A stretch of DNA of 56,468 nucleotides, taken from assembly GCA_964520785.1 (NCBI GenBank), contig CAZFQG010000012.1:1-56468 (forward strand), given 5' to 3'. Both the position numbers and the translations under genes were made by a program. The notes beneath the pieces were generated by a model. The model saw only the letters and a program-made list of their open reading frames with translations. It did not search any database and was not told the origin of the DNA. Origin of the DNA: CAZFQG01 sp964520785. Lineage in GTDB: Bacteria > Planctomycetota > Planctomycetia > Pirellulales > Thermoguttaceae. Positions 1 to 7,710 of the stretch are shown here, piece after piece; positions within the stretch are counted from its first letter, which is position 1, and the number at the start of each line of letters is the position of its first letter.

Positions 1-381
1 ATGCTCGACATTCGCAGCGCGGCGAACGAACCCGTTCTGTCCCTGCTGATTCCGACGTCTCCCATGCCGATGACCGGATACACCATCACCGTGCTTAAGA
101 GTGAGACGATCGATCTGAATATCTCCATCGATCAGGCGTTCCAGTTCATCGTTAGTTGCGGGGTGGTTGTGCCGCCGTCCCAAATCGTCGGTCTCACCCA
201 CGAGGAGCGCGAAGAAATCCTTGCCACCGAGCGGGGGGATGAGGTCCACCGGTTCCTGCCTGGCCCGGGATACCTTAAACAGGCCGCGAAGGAAGGCGAA
301 GGACCGGACCGGCGCGTCGGCGATGAGTCGCAAGGGACGGACAAAACGGTAAACGAGGAAGAGGAAAAGGAAACACGGTGA
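1..381 (+). CDS. DUF502 family membrane protein, C-terminal part (5' end outside window)
   Basis: The 126 residues visible match the C-terminal half of DUF502 proteins: a stretch around residues 14-30 reading LLIPTSPMPMTGYTITVL, then a helix ending in the family signature SCGVVVPPS near residue 55. DUF502 proteins are inner-membrane proteins of unknown function with two N-terminal membrane spans; those spans are absent here because the gene runs off the left edge. The last 40 residues are acidic, low in complexity and probably cytoplasmic. The ATG at base 1 is an internal methionine, not a credible start. The gene is followed 55 bases later by a short-chain dehydrogenase on the same strand. 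Family assignment is fairly sure; the function is unknown. Confidence 0.7.
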   Translation: MLDIRSAANEPVLSLLIPTSPMPMTGYTITVLKSETIDLNISIDQAFQFIVSCGVVVPPSQIVGLTHEEREEILATERGDEVHRFLPGPGYLKQAAKEGEGPDRRVGDESQGTDKTVNEEEEKETR

Positions 382-436
382 CGGCCGCCCGAGGGTCGCG
401 AGTCGAGCGGAGAACGACGGTACGAGGAGTTGGCGG

Positions 437-1219
437 ATGAAACGGAGAATCGCGGGGTTGCGCGTGCTGATTACGGGTGCCTCCAGCGGAATCGGGCGGG
501 CCCTGGCGGCCGAACTGGCGCATCGCGGGGCATCCGTACTGGTGAGTGCGCGCCGCGAAGAACGGCTCAGGATCCTGGCGGATGATATCGCCAAGGGGGG
601 AGGCCGAATCGAATTCGTCGCCGGCGACCTGACCGACGAAGGGGTGCGGAACCGCTTGGTCGAGACGGCCAAGGACCACTTTGGCGGTTTGGACGTCCTC
701 GTCAACAATGCCGGCGTGGGAGCAATGGGGAAATTCGAGCACTCCGACCCGCGCCGCATCCGCGAGGTCATGGAGCTGAACTTCTTCACGTTGCTCGATA
801 TGACCCGGCTCGCCCTGCCCCTATTGCGGCACGGCACGACGCCGATGATCGTCAACGTCAGCTCGATTCTCGGACTCCGCGGCACCCCGTACGGCGGCGG
901 ATATAGCGCAAGCAAGTTCGCCGTCGAAGGATTCAGCCAGTCCCTCCGGGCGGAATTGACGCCGTACAATATCGACGTACTCGTGGTGAGTCCCGGCACG
1001 ACCCGGACCGAGTTCTTCGACAGCGTCTTGGAAAAAAAGGGAGAACCCGCCTGGCCCAGCCACGCGCCGGTCTCCGCGGAATACGTCGCCGCGGCGACCG
1101 TCCGCGCGATGGAAAAGGGCAAACACGCGATCATCCCCTATTTCTGGGGCAAGGTCCTGGTCTGGCTGAACCGCCTCTCGCCGCGACTGGTCGACGGCCT
1201 AATGTCTCGCTATGTGTAA
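437..1219 (+). CDS. short-chain dehydrogenase/reductase (SDR) family oxidoreductase
   Basis: A 260-residue classical SDR, the usual length for the family. The Rossmann dinucleotide-binding motif TGASSGIG lies at residues 13-20, the NNAG motif at 90-93, the catalytic serine at about 143 in NVSS, and the catalytic YxxxK as Tyr156/Lys160. The arginines after beta strand 2 (ARREER) suggest NADP preference, which is inference. The start is supported by GAGGAG about 8 bases upstream. The C-terminal hydrophobic stretch (residues 228-245) resembles membrane-associated SDRs of the DltE/YqjQ type. It is followed after 24 bases by a methyltransferase gene and probably shares its transcript. The substrate cannot be told from sequence. 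Confidence 0.88.
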   Translation: MKRRIAGLRVLITGASSGIGRALAAELAHRGASVLVSARREERLRILADDIAKGGGRIEFVAGDLTDEGVRNRLVETAKDHFGGLDVLVNNAGVGAMGKFEHSDPRRIREVMELNFFTLLDMTRLALPLLRHGTTPMIVNVSSILGLRGTPYGGGYSASKFAVEGFSQSLRAELTPYNIDVLVVSPGTTRTEFFDSVLEKKGEPAWPSHAPVSAEYVAAATVRAMEKGKHAIIPYFWGKVLVWLNRLSPRLVDGLMSRYV

Positions 1220-1243
1220 CAAGGAGAACAAGGAGACCGGATA

Positions 1244-2233
1244 ATGGATGAAATGCTTCGGGAAAAAATCGCCGGAATGATGACCGGGTTTCAGGCGTCG
1301 TGCGTGCTCGGCGCGGCCGCCGAGTTGGACCTGTGGAACGAGATCGGCGACGCGGAGATATCCGCCCCCGCCTTGGCGGCCGGGATGTGCTGCGATGAAA
1401 GGGGGCTGCGGATATTGCTCGACGCTTTGGTCGCGCTCGAGTTCTTGCGGAAGAGAGAAGACCTTTACGCCGTGGACGGGGCGGTTCTCGAGAGCCTGGG
1501 CAAGGGGGATGCCTCGATGTTGCCGATGGCGCGGCACTGGCTCGCCACGCTCCGCGCGTGGAGTCAACTGGGCTGGACCGTCCGAAGCGGGATACCCGCG
1601 CCACGGATGTCTGGAATACTGGGACCGATGGGAGAGCGGGAAGCGTTCATCCAGGGAATGCACTCGCTGGCGTCGGCGACTGCCGGTCCGCTCGTGGAGA
1701 GCCTCGAATTGCCCCCTTTCAAGCACGTGCTCGACGTGGGAGGGGCGACGGGGTCGTATGCGCTGGCTTTTCTGCGGAAATATCCGGACTCCACGGCGAC
1801 CCTCTTCGATCTTCCCGACGCCGTCGACGCGGCGAAAAAACGGATCGGTGACGCCGGATTGTCGGAACGAGTCCGGTTCGTCGCCGGCGACTTCTACGAA
1901 GATGAATTGCCCAGCGGAGCCGACTTCGCCTGGGTCAGCGCGATCATCCACCAGAACGACCGCCGACGGAACCGGGCACTCTTCGCGAAGGTCTTTCGCG
2001 CGCTCGCTTCCGGAGGCCTGATCGCCATTCGGGACGTCGTGATGCGTCCGGAACGAACCTCCCCGAAGCTCGGGGCCCTCTTCGCCATCAACATGCTGGT
2101 GAATACCGACGGCGGAGGGACCTTCACGCTCGCCGAGATCGTCGAAGATCTAATTTCGGCCGGTTTCACCGAAGTCGAACTGGTCCGAGAATCGGAAGAT
2201 ATGAATTCCGTCGTAACGGCCATAAAAGGATAG
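1244..2233 (+). CDS. SAM-dependent O-methyltransferase with N-terminal dimerisation domain
   Basis: 329 residues with the layout of the acetylserotonin/plant-type O-methyltransferase family (PF00891). A helical winged-helix dimerisation domain (about residues 5-85) precedes the Rossmann methyltransferase domain. The SAM motif LDVGGATG is at 163-170, an acidic ribose-binding position follows in LFDLPD, and VAGDFYED is motif II. In SAIIHQND, His236 sits where plant enzymes place their catalytic base. AAGGAGA lies about 10 bases before the ATG. In the same family some members act on isoprenoid quinones, carotenoids or antibiotics. The neighbouring dehydrogenase suggests a two-step tailoring reaction, but the substrate is unknown. 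Confidence 0.82.
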   Translation: MDEMLREKIAGMMTGFQASCVLGAAAELDLWNEIGDAEISAPALAAGMCCDERGLRILLDALVALEFLRKREDLYAVDGAVLESLGKGDASMLPMARHWLATLRAWSQLGWTVRSGIPAPRMSGILGPMGEREAFIQGMHSLASATAGPLVESLELPPFKHVLDVGGATGSYALAFLRKYPDSTATLFDLPDAVDAAKKRIGDAGLSERVRFVAGDFYEDELPSGADFAWVSAIIHQNDRRRNRALFAKVFRALASGGLIAIRDVVMRPERTSPKLGALFAINMLVNTDGGGTFTLAEIVEDLISAGFTEVELVRESEDMNSVVTAIKG

Positions 2234-2619
2234 CGATTCGTCCGACAAAGGGGCGTTTCCGTTGGGCGTTCGATTCGAGGGGGCCGCGACTTCGAGGCCT
2301 CACACAACCACTCCAGGGAGGGGAAGAAACTCCGGTCGCCCGCTCACTTCCCACGCGCAGGGGTGCGGCTCCCGTGCAGAAAAGTGCCCCGGTTTGCGCA
2401 AAAAGGTCCTTGACTCGCGAGACGCTTTCTGGGTACCGTTGATTTTATGGGCGCGATCCACCGTGGCCGTTTCGGCCGGGCCATTCGGCCGGATTGAATG
2501 CCCATGATTATGAGTCCGACGCGTATCGCGGTTAGGAGATAATGACCAAGTCGCGATTTTCCCGAGTCTGTACGACCTTGTCAACGGTGTTCTCTTATTG
2601 TGAAAGAAGGAGGAGTCTG
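2234..2619. other. intergenic region before the PEP-CTERM cluster
   Basis: 386 bases separate the methyltransferase from the first PEP-CTERM gene. No open frame with coding character, no tRNA and no strong hairpin was seen. A Shine-Dalgarno run AAGAAGGAGG ends just before the ATG at 2620. The promoter of the cluster should lie here, but no convincing -35/-10 pair stands out. Confidence 0.5.
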
Positions 2620-3774
2620 ATGAAGATCCCCGGTATTGCAGCGATTGTGTGTCTAGTGATTTGGGGGGCGATCTTTGATACCTCTTTGGGGGTAATGGTC
2701 GACTTCGAGTCTCCCCTCTATACGGCCGGCACCACGTTTGACGGCGTCGACGGTTGGGCCCATTGGGGCGCCTTCGCCGGCACCACGTCGATCACCCCGG
2801 ATAATTTCATCAGCGGCGACCAGACCGTTCTTTCCGGCGCGCAGTCGGCAAGGCTGTGGGGTTCCCCGGAGACGTCAATCATGTATCGGCTCTTCGACGC
2901 GGGACCAACCGGCTGGGGCACCGGCTCCATGCTCAGCGGCCACATGCTTATGACCGGCCCCGGCGGCAGCGTCGAAATGTTCTATAGCAACGCGCCCGCC
3001 TCTGCCGGAACGCCTGCCGGCGTCATCGGCAATATCGGCGGGAACTTCCAACTCTTCGGCGGCGTTCCCGGTTACTACATCGACACCGGCGTTCCATCCT
3101 ATTCGGACGTGAACTACTTCGTCGAAATGGAAATGGACTTCGATGTCCAGGAGTTCCACGCCTATGTCACTCCGGCGGGTGGAACGCGCACCGATTTGGG
3201 AAACGCGCCCTTCATCGGCTATCAGGCGACGACCGCGTACCCCCAGAGTGGGTTTATTCTGGTCGCCCGGGCCGGCGCCGTCGGCATCTACGACGATCTG
3301 GACACGTACGTCGTCGATCCGAATCCGCCCGTCCCCTTGCTCTCGGAGCCGGTTGACTTCGAAAATGATGTTTACGTCGCCGGAAACAGCGTGGTCAACA
3401 TAGACGGCTGGCGGCAGGCGGTCTTTGTCGCGGACGCCACCGTTACCAACACCACGGTGCTCGAGGGGACGAAGTCCCTCAGGTTGACCGGCGCGCCGAG
3501 TGCAATCCTGACGAGAGGATTCGGCGAGGGAACCACGATCGACGACGGCTCCATCGTCAGCGCGATCATGATGGCNNNNNNNNNNNNNNNNNNNNNNNNN
3601 NNNNNNNNNNNNNNNNNNNNNNNNNNNNNNNNNNNNNNNNNNNNNNNNNNNNNNNNNNNNNNNNNNNNNNNNNNNTGGGGAGCGACCGCGGCCGCGGCCG
3701 TTCCAGAGCCGGGCGGGCTTGTTCTCCTGGCAATCGGGTTGTGGTCCATCCTGGTCGCTTCGCGGCACCGTTAA
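2620..3774 (+). CDS. PEP-CTERM sorting-domain protein, first copy of a tandem pair, interrupted by an assembly gap
   Basis: A secreted protein with an N-terminal signal peptide (MKIPGIAAIVCLVIWGAIF...), one complete beta-sandwich module beginning VMVDFESPLYTAG, the start of a second module (DFENDVYVAGN), then 100 N, then the last residues of a dockerin/PEP-CTERM end (WGATAAAAVPEPGG, hydrophobic helix, basic tail). A longer open frame starts at 2542, but ATG 2620 has AAGGAGGAG directly upstream and begins the signal peptide, so I use it. The neighbouring copy at 3854 is a close paralogue along its whole length. If the gap hides the equivalent of that copy's 4810-5392 (583 bases), both proteins would be 545 residues. 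Function is unknown; the tail implies export and exosortase processing. Confidence 0.8.
   Translation: MKIPGIAAIVCLVIWGAIFDTSLGVMVDFESPLYTAGTTFDGVDGWAHWGAFAGTTSITPDNFISGDQTVLSGAQSARLWGSPETSIMYRLFDAGPTGWGTGSMLSGHMLMTGPGGSVEMFYSNAPASAGTPAGVIGNIGGNFQLFGGVPGYYIDTGVPSYSDVNYFVEMEMDFDVQEFHAYVTPAGGTRTDLGNAPFIGYQATTAYPQSGFILVARAGAVGIYDDLDTYVVDPNPPVPLLSEPVDFENDVYVAGNSVVNIDGWRQAVFVADATVTNTTVLEGTKSLRLTGAPSAILTRGFGEGTTIDDGSIVSAIMMXXXXXXXXXXXXXXXXXXXXXXXXXXXXXXXXXXWGATAAAAVPEPGGLVLLAIGLWSILVASRHR
3576..3675. other. assembly gap (100 N)
   Basis: A run of exactly 100 N, the conventional filler for a gap of unknown size, inside the first PEP-CTERM gene. The sequence right after it is almost identical to the 3' end of the next gene (from 5393), so the assembler probably failed on a near-identical tandem duplicate. 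The reading frame stays open across 100 N; 583 bases, the amount predicted from the paralogue, has the same remainder modulo 3. Confidence 0.95.
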
Positions 3775-3853
3775 GAAACAACGACATCGTAATTATGAGT
3801 GTTGGACGAATCGTATAGTCTGTTTATTGGTATATCCTGAAAGGAGGAGTTTT

Positions 3854-5491
3854 ATGAAGCGTCTGATCACTTCGGTCGTTCTGTGCGCGCTTCTCGGCGT
3901 TTCGCCGGGAACCGCGGAAGGGGTAATGGTCGACTTCGAGTCGCCTACATATACCGCCGGTACGTCTTTTGACGGCGTCGACGGCTGGGCCCATTGGGGC
4001 GCTTTCGCCGGCACCACGTCGATCACCCCGGACAATTTCATCAGTGGCGACCAGACGGTTCTCTCCGGCGCCCAGTCGGCACGACTTTGGGGCACTCCGG
4101 AGAATTCGATCATGTACCGACTTTTCGACGAGGGACCGACCGCGTGGGATACCGGTTCGATCGTCAGCGGCCGCATGCTCATGAGCGGACCCGGTGGCAG
4201 TGTCGAGTTCTTCGTCAGCCAAAGTCCGGCGACCGCGTCTACTCCCGGGGGCGTCGTCGCCAACGTGGGTGGAAACTTCGTGCTTTTCGGCAATGGACCG
4301 GACGGTTATTACTATGACACCGGCGTCCCTTCCTTCTCCGACACCGACTATCTGGTCGAGATGGAGATGGATCTGGACGCCCAGACTTTCCAGGCCTACG
4401 CCACGCCTTCGGGTGGTTCGCGTACGGATTTGGGGAGTCTGCCTTTTATCGGCACGATCAAAAAGGGAGGCTACGCGCAAACGGGATTCATCCTGGTTGC
4501 CAGGGCCGGAGCCGTGGGGGTCTATGATGACCTGGATGTATTCGTCGTCGAGCCTCCCCCCCTGCCTCCGTTGCTCCCGGAACCGATCGACTTCGAGGAC
4601 GACGTCTACGTGGCCGGAAACAGCGTCGTCGGCGTCGACGGCTGGATGCCGGCCGTCTGGGTCGCCGATGGCACGATCACCAACACGACCGTGCTCGAGG
4701 GAACCAAGTCTCTGCGCCTGACGGGCTCACCGAATGCCATTCTGCAAAGAAACCTCGGCGAGGGAACCACGATCGACGACGGCTCCATCGTCAGCGCGAT
4801 CATGATGGCGGACGGGCCGGTGGATAGCACCGCGGAATTCTTCTACAGCCACAACCAGTCGATGCTCGCGACCCCCGCCGGTATCCTCGGCAAAGTCGGG
4901 GGGAACTTCTGGATATTCGGCCAATTGGATGGCGAGATCGTGTCCCCGCAGGGCATCGAGACGACGGTGCCGTTCGAGTCGAACGTGGAATACTTGCTCG
5001 AACTGGAGATCGATTTCACGAGCCTCAGGTTCAATTCCTACGTGACCGACCTGACCAACGCCGGAACGCGCACCCTGCTGGGGGAGGCCGAGTTGTGGTT
5101 CACGGAGGAGGCCAGCGGCGTTCCCGCACCGAGTGACGGCACCAACGCCGGTTACATCGTCGTCACCCGCGGCGAGGCGGTGGCGTATTATGACAGTTTC
5201 AACTGCGTGGCCGGTTCCCAGCCGCCTGAGCTTCCCGGCGACCTCAACGGCGACGGCCTGGTCGGCAGCGCCGATTTGGACATCGTCCGCGGCAACTGGG
5301 GACAAAGCGTCGAGGCCGGTTGTCTTTCCTGCGGCGATCCCTCGGGCGACGGCCTGGTCGGCAGCGCCGATTTGGACATCGTCCGCGCGAACTGGGGAGC
5401 GACCGCGGCCGCGGCCGTTCCAGAGCCGGGCGGGCTTGTTCTCCTGGTGATCGGAATGGTGCTTGCCGCCTCGGCCCGGCGGCAATGGTAG
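3854..5491 (+). CDS. PEP-CTERM/dockerin secreted protein, second copy of a tandem pair
   Basis: 545 residues. A signal peptide (about residues 1-22) is followed by two related modules of about 210 residues each: the first begins VMVDFESPTYTAG, the second DFEDDVYVAGN. Both contain VDGW, a GGNF..FG core and a closing GAV.YDD/GEAVAYYDS strand, so the protein arose by internal duplication. Residues about 460-515 hold two dockerin-like repeats (GDLNGDGLVGSADLDIVRGN and GDPSGDGLVGSADLDIVRAN), each with the DxNxDG calcium loop. The end is VPEPGG (about residue 521), a hydrophobic helix and RRQW: the PEP-CTERM signal. ATG 3854 is chosen over the upstream ATG 3719 because AAAGGAGGAG precedes it and the signal peptide starts there. 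Function is unknown; probably a matrix or surface-layer component. Confidence 0.85.
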   Translation: MKRLITSVVLCALLGVSPGTAEGVMVDFESPTYTAGTSFDGVDGWAHWGAFAGTTSITPDNFISGDQTVLSGAQSARLWGTPENSIMYRLFDEGPTAWDTGSIVSGRMLMSGPGGSVEFFVSQSPATASTPGGVVANVGGNFVLFGNGPDGYYYDTGVPSFSDTDYLVEMEMDLDAQTFQAYATPSGGSRTDLGSLPFIGTIKKGGYAQTGFILVARAGAVGVYDDLDVFVVEPPPLPPLLPEPIDFEDDVYVAGNSVVGVDGWMPAVWVADGTITNTTVLEGTKSLRLTGSPNAILQRNLGEGTTIDDGSIVSAIMMADGPVDSTAEFFYSHNQSMLATPAGILGKVGGNFWIFGQLDGEIVSPQGIETTVPFESNVEYLLELEIDFTSLRFNSYVTDLTNAGTRTLLGEAELWFTEEASGVPAPSDGTNAGYIVVTRGEAVAYYDSFNCVAGSQPPELPGDLNGDGLVGSADLDIVRGNWGQSVEAGCLSCGDPSGDGLVGSADLDIVRANWGATAAAAVPEPGGLVLLVIGMVLAASARRQW

Positions 5492-5523
5492 CGTCGGGCG
5501 CGGCGACGCGTGAATTGTAATCG

Positions 5524-5567
5524 AAAAACGCAGGGTGCATGTCGACGCGTGCGCCCTGCGTCGTTAT
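5524..5567 (+). terminator. rho-independent-like terminator after the PEP-CTERM gene
   Basis: A 12-base-pair stem (left arm 5528-5539, right arm 5550-5561, one G-T pair) with a 10-base loop lies 37 bases after the stop codon. It is preceded by AAAAA and followed by a weak T-rich stretch (TCGTTATAT), so it could work in the forward direction. Prediction from sequence only. Confidence 0.6.
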
Positions 5568-5597
5568 ATCCCCTGAAGAGCGAATCCTAATTGGTTT

Positions 5598-7577
5598 ATG
5601 AAGGTATCTTCCATGAGTGAACGGATGTTCCGAACCGTCGTCGGGTTCCTCGTCTGCGCCGTTTTGGCGCTCGACGGCGGGTCGTGCGAGGCCGAAGAGA
5701 CATATTACAAATGGCTCAACGTCACGAACACCGCCGCGTGGAACCCGCGCGACGGGGCCGGCGGGTTGGTCTACGACGGCAAGATGTGGATGCTCGGGGG
5801 GTGGAACCCCGGTCTCTTGCCTAAAAAGTGCGATAACGAGGTGTGGAACTCGACCGACGGGGCGAATTGGACGCTCGTCAAGCCGAACACGTTCACCGAC
5901 GCTTACGATCCGAATATCGACTGGGAAGGCCGGCACACGGCCGGCTACGCGGTCTACGACGACAAAATGTGGATCATCGGCGGCGATCCACTCCAAGGCC
6001 ACTATCAATCGGACGTCTGGAATTCCACCGACGGCGTGACGTGGACGCACGTCAATAAGAACGACCCGGTACCCTGGGGACCCAGGGCCTTGCATTACAC
6101 GCTAGTCTTCGACAACAAAATCTGGGTCATGGGGGGTCAAACCATGCCCCAGTTCGCCCCCGCGGAAGAAGCCTTTTATAACGATATCTGGACGACTACC
6201 GACGGCGTCAACTGGACGAAGGTCGAAACGGAAGGACCCATCTGGTCCCCCCGGGGGCAGATCGGCAATAACGTCGTCTTCAACGGCCGGATGTGGATTC
6301 TCGGCGGCGGCACGTACGATACGCCGGCACACCCGACCCGGAATTTCTACAACGACGTCTGGAGTTCGGCCGATGGTATCCACTGGGAAAAGCACCTCGA
6401 CCACGCCCCCTGGTACCCCCGACAATACCACGAGGTGGCCGTGTTCGACGGCAAGATGTGGGTCATGGAAGGCTGGAACGGCGGCAACCGGAACGATGTC
6501 TGGTACTCCGAAGACGGAGTCAATTGGCACGAGGTTCCCAATACCCCGTGGGCCCCGCGACACGCGGCGACCGTGTACACCTACGACGACGCCCTTTGGA
6601 TGGTGGCCGGCAACAACATGGCGCGGGACGTGTGGAAGCTCGTACGCTCGGACACCCCACCGGACCCTATGAAACCCGGAACGATTGACTTTGAAGACGC
6701 GGTCTATGTTCCGGGAAGCAGTGTCGTCGGCGTCGATGGATGGAAACAGGCGATCTGGGTCGCCAATGCCACGATCACGGATACCACCGTCCTCGCGGGA
6801 ACCAAGTCGCTGCGACTGACCGGTTCGCCAAACGCCATCGTGCAACGGAATTTCGGCGAGGGAACCGGCGTGGACGAGGGCTACATCTTAAGCGCCCGGC
6901 TGATGGCCTCCGGCCCGGCCGGGAGCAACGCGGAATTCCACTACAGCCACAATCAAAGCGGTCTGGCGACCCCGGCCGGCATCATCGGCAAGGTTGGGGG
7001 GAATTTCTGGGTATTCGGCAAACTCAACGGCCAGATCATCTCCGGCGAAGGGTTCGATTCGGGCGTGCCTTTTCAGTCAAACGTCCAATACCTGCTCGAG
7101 ATGGAGATGAACTTCACCGACCAGACGTTCAAGTCGTACGTGACCGACGTCACCCACGATGGAGAACGCACGTTGCTCGGCGAGGCCGAATTCTGGCTGG
7201 ATGGCGCGACGGTCCTGGGACCGGCCGACGGCACCAACGCCGGGTATATCATCGTCACCCGCGGCGGAGCGGTCGCCTACTTCGACGATTTCAGCAGCGG
7301 CCTTCCCGGGGGTTCCCTCCCCGGCGACCTCAACGGCGACGGCCTCGTCGGCAGCGCCGACCTGGATATCGTCCGCGCCAACTGGGGCCAGTCGGTTTCC
7401 GGTCCCGCCGACGGAGACGCCGACGGCGACGGCCTCGTCGGAAGTGCCGACCTCGACATCATCCGCGCCAATTGGGGAGCCTCGGCCGCCTCCGCCGTTC
7501 CGGAGCCCGGAGGGGCGGTTATGGTGGGATGGCTGGCGATGATGGTCGCCTTCGGCCGTGCGAAAAAGCCCACGTAG
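5598..7577 (+). CDS. Kelch-like propeller protein with shared module, dockerin repeats and PEP-CTERM tail
   Basis: 659 residues. A signal peptide (about 1-30) is followed by six Kelch-like blades (about residues 40-350), each carrying a version of YDGKMWMLGG...NDVW.S.DG..W. Next comes one copy of the beta-sandwich module (about 355-570, DFEDAVYVPGSSVVGVDGW) that is also the second module of the gene at 3854. Two dockerin-like repeats (about 577-632, LVGSADLDIVRANWG and LVGSADLDIIRANWG) and a PEP-CTERM end (VPEPGG, hydrophobic helix, GRAKKPT) complete it. The start may instead be ATG 5613, which has AAGG eight bases upstream; ATG 5598 has no obvious ribosome site. The propeller suggests a binding or galactose-oxidase-like fold, but no copper ligands were recognised. 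Function unknown. Confidence 0.83.
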   Translation: MKVSSMSERMFRTVVGFLVCAVLALDGGSCEAEETYYKWLNVTNTAAWNPRDGAGGLVYDGKMWMLGGWNPGLLPKKCDNEVWNSTDGANWTLVKPNTFTDAYDPNIDWEGRHTAGYAVYDDKMWIIGGDPLQGHYQSDVWNSTDGVTWTHVNKNDPVPWGPRALHYTLVFDNKIWVMGGQTMPQFAPAEEAFYNDIWTTTDGVNWTKVETEGPIWSPRGQIGNNVVFNGRMWILGGGTYDTPAHPTRNFYNDVWSSADGIHWEKHLDHAPWYPRQYHEVAVFDGKMWVMEGWNGGNRNDVWYSEDGVNWHEVPNTPWAPRHAATVYTYDDALWMVAGNNMARDVWKLVRSDTPPDPMKPGTIDFEDAVYVPGSSVVGVDGWKQAIWVANATITDTTVLAGTKSLRLTGSPNAIVQRNFGEGTGVDEGYILSARLMASGPAGSNAEFHYSHNQSGLATPAGIIGKVGGNFWVFGKLNGQIISGEGFDSGVPFQSNVQYLLEMEMNFTDQTFKSYVTDVTHDGERTLLGEAEFWLDGATVLGPADGTNAGYIIVTRGGAVAYFDDFSSGLPGGSLPGDLNGDGLVGSADLDIVRANWGQSVSGPADGDADGDGLVGSADLDIIRANWGASAASAVPEPGGAVMVGWLAMMVAFGRAKKPT

Positions 7578-7598
7578 CCGCGAGAGATTAGAAGGTGG

Positions 7599-7623
7599 CA
7601 CGCCCTGAGGCACGAAGGGCGTG
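7599..7623 (+). terminator. hairpin downstream of the Kelch/PEP-CTERM gene
   Basis: An 8-base-pair perfect stem (CACGCCCT with AGGGCGTG) and a 9-base loop begin 22 bases after the stop. There is no T run after it, so termination is only suggested. Confidence 0.35.
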
Positions 7624-7710
7624 GTTGGAACCAACGTTGTCCGCGCCACCACGCCCATCGCCGGAGGCTCTGGGCGTACCACCCGTCGGGGCCCGCCCAC
7701 GACCAACAAT

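Noticed and set aside
2255..2285. tRNA T-loop-like sequence GTTCGATTCGAGG
   Set aside because: No matching acceptor, D or anticodon arms were found around it.
5240..5400. Repeated DNA suspected to be a CRISPR or satellite
   Set aside because: It is two in-frame dockerin-like repeats within a coding sequence, with no spacers.
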